DNA from: Sandaracinus sp.
Lineage (GTDB): Bacteria; Myxococcota_A; Polyangia; Polyangiales; Houyiibacteriaceae
DNA: 29,727 bases
Direction: 5' to 3'
Assembly (NCBI GenBank): GCA_020633125.1
Contig: JACKEH010000056.1
Location: forward strand, 1 to 29,727
The position numbers were made by a program, and so were the translations under genes. Each line of letters opens with the position of its first letter. Position 1 is the first letter of the stretch. The notes beneath the pieces are model-generated. The model was not told the DNA's origin. It did no database searches and saw only the letters and a program-made list of their open reading frames with translations. Below are positions 26,097 to 29,727 of this stretch, in pieces.

Positions 26097-28732
26097 AGCT
26101 CACCTCGGATACCGAGCGCCGGAATGAAAGGAAGACCGTTGATGGGCACGCTCTGCGTGTAGTTGTAGTTGTAGATCGTGCCTTCGGGATTGTCCGCGTT
26201 CCAGAGGTTCTGGATGTCGAGGAAAAGCGCCAGCTTCCACGACTCGAACTGCCATTGTTTTTCGATGCGGAGATCGAAACGGTTGAAGAGCGGGTTGCGC
26301 GTGCTGTTCGTCGCCAGCGCGATCGGGTTTGCGGTGCCGTCGGCCGGGTTGTAGATGCCGGCCGTCACGGGGGTGCTGGGGTTGCCGCTGACGAGACGGA
26401 GCGTGCCCCCGACCGACCAGTTGCGGGGCAGCTTGTAGGTCGCCGAGAGCGTGAAGATGTGCGTCTGGTCGAAATCGAAGAGGCGCCAATCTTGCCCCGG
26501 GCGATCCCGACGCTCGGAACGCATCAGCGTATAGCTGAGGAATCCTGTGATGTTACGACCCTGCCTCGGGTCGATGCGGCCGCTGACCTCCATGCCGTAG
26601 ATGCGGCCGATGCCCGCGTTGTCGAAGAAGGGCTCGACGCCGCCTTCGGTGCCGACGACGCGATCCCACAGGCGCTTGTAGAAACCCTCGAGCCCGAGGC
26701 GAATGCCCGGCGCGACCTCGGCGTCGGTGCCGAGCCCGAAGTGCGCGGAGTGGATCATGTCGAGGTTCGGGTTTCCGAGGCCCTCCGCGGACTCCTGAAA
26801 CTCCGGCGGCTGGCTGAAGAGGCCCGCGCCGACCTTGAGACGGTATCCGTCGGCCACCGTGAAGATCGCGGCAAAGCGTGGATCGAACGCCCACTGCTGA
26901 ATGTCTTTGGCGTAATCGAGGCGAAGGCCGAGGAGGATCTGCACCCAATCGAAGGGTCGCATGTCGCTCTCGAAGTAGATCGCCGGGCGGTACGCGACGC
27001 CATCGAAGGGGTAACGCGCGCGGTTGTCTTCGCCGAGCCCTTGGTTCTCGGTGCCACCTTCCTGCTGCCCGATGCGCGGGCCGACGTAGAGGAGCGTCAG
27101 CGGCGTGATGAACATGTCGAGGCCCGCGATGAGGCGGACCCGATCGTTGGCGCGGTGGCGGAGCTCGGCGCGACCGTAGATCTGGTTGAAGCGGGCTTCG
27201 AAGCTGACGAGGTCGCCGAGGCTGAACTCGAAGATCGAGGTGCCGACCTCGAAGTCGATGTCGAGCACGGTGCGCTCGTCGAAGGTGTGGTCCCACGCGA
27301 GGTCGAGGAAATGAAAGCGCGTGAGCAGGTCGAGGTTGCCACGCACGTTCGGGTCCTCGTCCGAGAGCGAGTCGCCCGCGAAGAGGCCGAAGCGGTCCGA
27401 CGCGCCGTAGGCGAGGATGCGAAACTTGTCGCGCGGGGTCGGCGTCCAGGTGATGAAGCCCTGGTAGTCGTAATAGACGGGCAGCGCCGTGATCGTGAAG
27501 GTGTCCTCGGGCAGCGCCGAGAAGACACCGTCGATGGTGCTGCGACGCACCGCCGCCGCCATCGCGGCGTTGTCACCGAGGGGGAATTCCGCGAGCAAGG
27601 AGGCGTCGATGAGCGAGAGCTCGGCCACGCCGTGAAAGCGGCGGTCCTGGTGCATCGCGAGCGGATCGCGGAAACCGACCTCGAGGATGCCGCCCATCTT
27701 GCGGCCGTAACGCGCGCTGAAGTTGCCCGGGTAGAAGTCGATCTGCTCGAGAAGGCGGCTGTTCACCACCGAGGTCAGACCGCCGAAGTGGTAGAGCAGC
27801 GGGACCGGCACGCCTTCGAAGAAGGTCTGGCTGTCTTGGGGGGCCGCGCCGCGCACGATCAGCGCGCCAGCGCCGAAGGGCGGGCGGCCGACGCCGGGAA
27901 GAAGCTCGACCGCACGGAGCGCGTCGCCGCGGGTGCCGGGGATCGTGGTGAGCTGCTCGCGACGGATCGTGCGACGGGTGACCTCGCGCGGCGGCGGGTC
28001 GATCACCGCTTCGGCGCCGAAGCCGAAGTCGTCGCCGTCTTCTTCCTCGGGGAGGATGTCGAGCCGATAGGTCACGTCCGTGATCTCGCCGGAGACGACC
28101 TCTTCGGTCTGCGTGGTCTCGCCGAACTCGTCGGCGAGTACGACCACGGTGTAAGAACCCGGCGGGAGCTCGTCGGCGGAGAACCGTCCGTCCTCGCCTG
28201 CGACGAGGCGGCGGCGAATGCCCAGCTCGGCGTTCGAGACGTAGATCTCGGCGTTGCGAATCGGCGCCCCGTCCTCGCGACCGAGCACGCGCCCTTCGAG
28301 GCGACCCGCGGCCGGGGGTGGAGGCTCGTCGGGGACCTCGGGCTCCGGCGGAGGCTCGGGGACCCGCCGCTCGAAGACGTATTCGTATTGAATGCGCACC
28401 GGCACCGGGGCCCCGTCGCGCCGCGCGGGCTCGAAGCGGAAGCGCCGGACCGCGTCGACCGCCGCCTCGTCGAAGCCGTTCCCCGCGGGGCGAACCACCT
28501 GCACGTCGGTGACGGCGCCGTCGGCCGCGATGGTGATCGCGACGAGCACCCGGCCTTCGAGCCCTTCGGCTTCCGCGCCGGGTGGGAAGGTCGCTTCGAC
28601 GAACTCGACCAGCCGAGGTGGGGTGATCACGGGGGCGGCGGGAGCGTCCTGAGCGAGCGCGGGAGCGGCGACCAGGAGCGAGATCCAGCAAGCCAAAGCA
28701 AACGAGGAAGGGCGACGCACGGCGGCGAGCAT
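26093..28732 (-). CDS. TonB-dependent receptor with an N-terminal TonB C-terminal-type domain
   Basis: This outer-membrane transporter has 879 residues. A signal peptide (1-28, cut near APALAQ) is followed by a domain of the TonB energy-transducer C-terminal type. That domain (about 35-122) includes EGLEGRVLVAITIAADGAVTDVQVVRPAGNGFDEAAVDAVRRFRFEPA. A Pro/Glu linker (123-142), a carboxypeptidase-regulatory-like domain (143-228, GRVLGREDGAPIRNAEIYV) and an acidic linker come next. The plug (about 245-355, TRGDALRAVELLPGVGRPPFGAGALIVRGAAPQDS) precedes the beta barrel (360-879). The barrel ends in Leu rather than the usual aromatic residue. ATG 28732 with GAGGA eight bases upstream is chosen because the signal peptide begins there; longer starts read through a repeat. 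The ligand is unknown. Confidence 0.92.
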   Translation of the reverse strand: MLAAVRRPSSFALACWISLLVAAPALAQDAPAAPVITPPRLVEFVEATFPPGAEAEGLEGRVLVAITIAADGAVTDVQVVRPAGNGFDEAAVDAVRRFRFEPARRDGAPVPVRIQYEYVFERRVPEPPPEPEVPDEPPPPAAGRLEGRVLGREDGAPIRNAEIYVSNAELGIRRRLVAGEDGRFSADELPPGSYTVVVLADEFGETTQTEEVVSGEITDVTYRLDILPEEEDGDDFGFGAEAVIDPPPREVTRRTIRREQLTTIPGTRGDALRAVELLPGVGRPPFGAGALIVRGAAPQDSQTFFEGVPVPLLYHFGGLTSVVNSRLLEQIDFYPGNFSARYGRKMGGILEVGFRDPLAMHQDRRFHGVAELSLIDASLLAEFPLGDNAAMAAAVRRSTIDGVFSALPEDTFTITALPVYYDYQGFITWTPTPRDKFRILAYGASDRFGLFAGDSLSDEDPNVRGNLDLLTRFHFLDLAWDHTFDERTVLDIDFEVGTSIFEFSLGDLVSFEARFNQIYGRAELRHRANDRVRLIAGLDMFITPLTLLYVGPRIGQQEGGTENQGLGEDNRARYPFDGVAYRPAIYFESDMRPFDWVQILLGLRLDYAKDIQQWAFDPRFAAIFTVADGYRLKVGAGLFSQPPEFQESAEGLGNPNLDMIHSAHFGLGTDAEVAPGIRLGLEGFYKRLWDRVVGTEGGVEPFFDNAGIGRIYGMEVSGRIDPRQGRNITGFLSYTLMRSERRDRPGQDWRLFDFDQTHIFTLSATYKLPRNWSVGGTLRLVSGNPSTPVTAGIYNPADGTANPIALATNSTRNPLFNRFDLRIEKQWQFESWKLALFLDIQNLWNADNPEGTIYNYNYTQSVPINGLPFIPALGIRGEL

Positions 28733-29030
28733 AGTGGCAGTCCTCGCCCGGTGGCACGCGTAGGGAGCCGCGGGCGGCCCTTCGTCGGAGAAGTCGCCTG
28801 TTCGTGACGTCGGGGGCGCCGATTTGTGGTGTCCCGTCTTCACGCCGGCAGGGTCGCTCGAGTCGGGTGACGGGTTTCGCACGAGCTCGTCGCGCTCGGA
28901 GCACGGTTGCACCGATTCGTGCTCTTCCTTCCTCGAGGGGCGCATCCCCTCCCTCGACCGGCCAAGCGGGATTGGGCCACCAACGAGCACCCCGAGCACT
29001 CGCACGGATCGACTCCGTGCCAGTGCTCGC
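28733..29030. other. Intergenic region upstream of the TonB receptor
   Basis: This 298-bp gap contains structured element B in its distal part. In the proximal part (28733-28898), which should hold the receptor promoter, I see no dyad or clear promoter hexamers. Confidence 0.4.
28899..29028 (-). repeat. Three-hairpin structured intergenic element, copy B
   Basis: The hairpins are 28899-28924 (GAGCACG/CGTGCTC, 12-base loop containing TTGCACC), 28935-28951 (GAGGGG/CCCCTC, 5-base loop), and 28994-29028. The last has outer GAGCACT/AGTGCTC, one mismatch, then inner GCACGGA/TCCGTGC with a 5-base loop. The last begins two bases after the stop codon of the minus-strand gene at 29031. It aligns with copy A along its whole length. 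Confidence 0.75.
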
Positions 29031-29727
29031 TCAGAACCAACCGAGCTGGAGCTGAAGGTCCTGCCGCCACGGCGAGACCGCGGCTTCGGCCTCCAAACGG
29101 TGACGTACGTTCGGGTCCGACTTCGCCGCCACGTTGGCCGCGCTCAGCCCTGGGTGATTCAACGCGTCGCCGAGCGCCCAACGCACGACGTCGACCCCGT
29201 TTCCGTGACGGAGGAAGAGCTCGGCCGCGGCCGCGGCTTCCGGCCGAGCCCGCAACGCGTCCCGGGCTTCGGGGTGCGCGCGAAGCTCGGCCACGAAGTA
29301 CACGACCCCGAGCCGGCGGCGTTCCTCCCAACGCACGCGCAAGGCCAGGCTCGATTCGGAGGCTTTCAACACCGCCTCCAGAAGCCGAGGACTGGCCTCG
29401 AGGTAGGGGTCGAACAAGCCGTCCGCGGCGAGCTCGGCGTAGCGGTCCGCCGCGCGCACCGCCTGCGCCAGGTCGGACACGGTGCCCGCGTAGGCAAACG
29501 CCGCATCCGCGGCAAGAAGCTTCGCGGCCGCGATCGTGCGCGCGTGCTGTGTGTGTTCGGCGGCGGCAAGCACCCCCTCCGCGCGCGTCAGGCTGCGGGT
29601 GACGTCCTCGCGCGCCGTCTCGTCGTGCTCCCCTCGCCACGAAGCCTCGTAGTACGAGCGACCACCCGACGCGCCGAAGTCGACCTGTCGCATGCGCTCA
29701 CGCATCGCCTGCGCCGCCTCTTGGTCG
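29031..29727 (-). CDS. Hypothetical alpha-helical protein, probably N-terminally cut by the window edge
   Basis: An ATG exists at 29705, but the frame stays open to the window edge with similar composition (DQEAAQAM before MRERMRQVDFG), so the true start may lie outside. The visible ~224 residues are rich in Ala, Arg, Glu and Leu and look helical and repeat-like (AADRYAELAADGLFDPYLEA, EARDALRARPEAAAAAELFL). They end WRQDLQLQLGWF. There is no membrane segment and no domain I recognise. A TPR- or HEAT-like helical repeat is possible but unproven. Copy B of the structured element follows its stop codon immediately. Confidence 0.7.
   Translation of the reverse strand, partial: DQEAAQAMRERMRQVDFGASGGRSYYEASWRGEHDETAREDVTRSLTRAEGVLAAAEHTQHARTIAAAKLLAADAAFAYAGTVSDLAQAVRAADRYAELAADGLFDPYLEASPRLLEAVLKASESSLALRVRWEERRRLGVVYFVAELRAHPEARDALRARPEAAAAAELFLRHGNGVDVVRWALGDALNHPGLSAANVAAKSDPNVRHRLEAEAAVSPWRQDLQLQLGWF

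Noticed and set aside
28733..29005. N-terminal extension of the TonB receptor
   Set aside because: It reads through structured element B. The signal peptide at 28732 marks the true start.
28899..29028. Sigma54 promoter (TGGCACG in the last hairpin of element B, minus strand)
   Set aside because: The required TTGC-type -12 element is not at the right spacing, and copy A has TTGCACG instead of TGGCACG.

Overview
The window is high-GC, densely coded bacterial DNA. Its gene types suggest a myxobacterium-like deltaproteobacterium (Myxococcota, perhaps near Sandaracinus). They include a stand-alone Ser/Thr kinase-like protein, a FIS-type sigma54 activator, many outer-envelope lipoproteins, a secreted protein with a C-terminal membrane tail ending in five arginines, and a receptor carrying its own TonB domain. 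The taxonomic guess is inference from gene content and codon bias. No rRNA, tRNA, CRISPR array, transposase or phage gene was seen.

Layout: (1) 1-6200: a partial unknown protein and a GCS2-type carboxylate-amine ligase on the minus strand, a thiolase ending in a clear intrinsic terminator, a hexanucleotide array, a CPA2 cation/proton antiporter starting at TTG, and a lone Hpt phosphotransfer protein. (2) 6200-9770: the carbon-starvation (peptide/pyruvate) transporter CstA and a degenerate kinase diverge from an 830-bp repeat array. (3) 9770-14460: a secreted protein, a lipoprotein oligopeptidase B and a geranylgeranyl-reductase-type flavoprotein. (4) 14460-19000: a minus-strand, translationally coupled set (DAGK-like kinase, 68-aa ORF, EamA transporter) diverges from an aspartoacylase-like M14 enzyme and a CPBP-family protein whose catalytic motifs are lost. 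(5) 19170-22850: an NtrC-type regulator, a hemerythrin-like protein and two universal stress proteins, which look like a stress-response neighbourhood. (6) 23390-24710: two overlapping glycosyltransferase-fold genes. (7) 25150-28730: a TonB-domain/TonB-dependent-receptor fusion overlapping a lipoprotein gene. (8) 29031-end: an unknown partial protein.

The most unusual content lies between the genes. Every intergenic stretch over about 300 bp except 21239-21540 carries repeats, and the families differ. The best lead is a ~130-bp element present twice (20646-20769 and 28899-29028). Each copy follows the stop codon of a minus-strand gene. Each has three hairpins in the same order, and the third contains one full compensatory base-pair change. 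This suggests a structured RNA or a stem-loop repeat family. Other families are hexamer arrays flanked by inverted GTGCCC repeats, a 33-bp hairpin repeat in three copies, a 22-bp dispersed repeat, and a diverged ~100-bp direct repeat.

All functions are read from motifs by eye. No database search was run.
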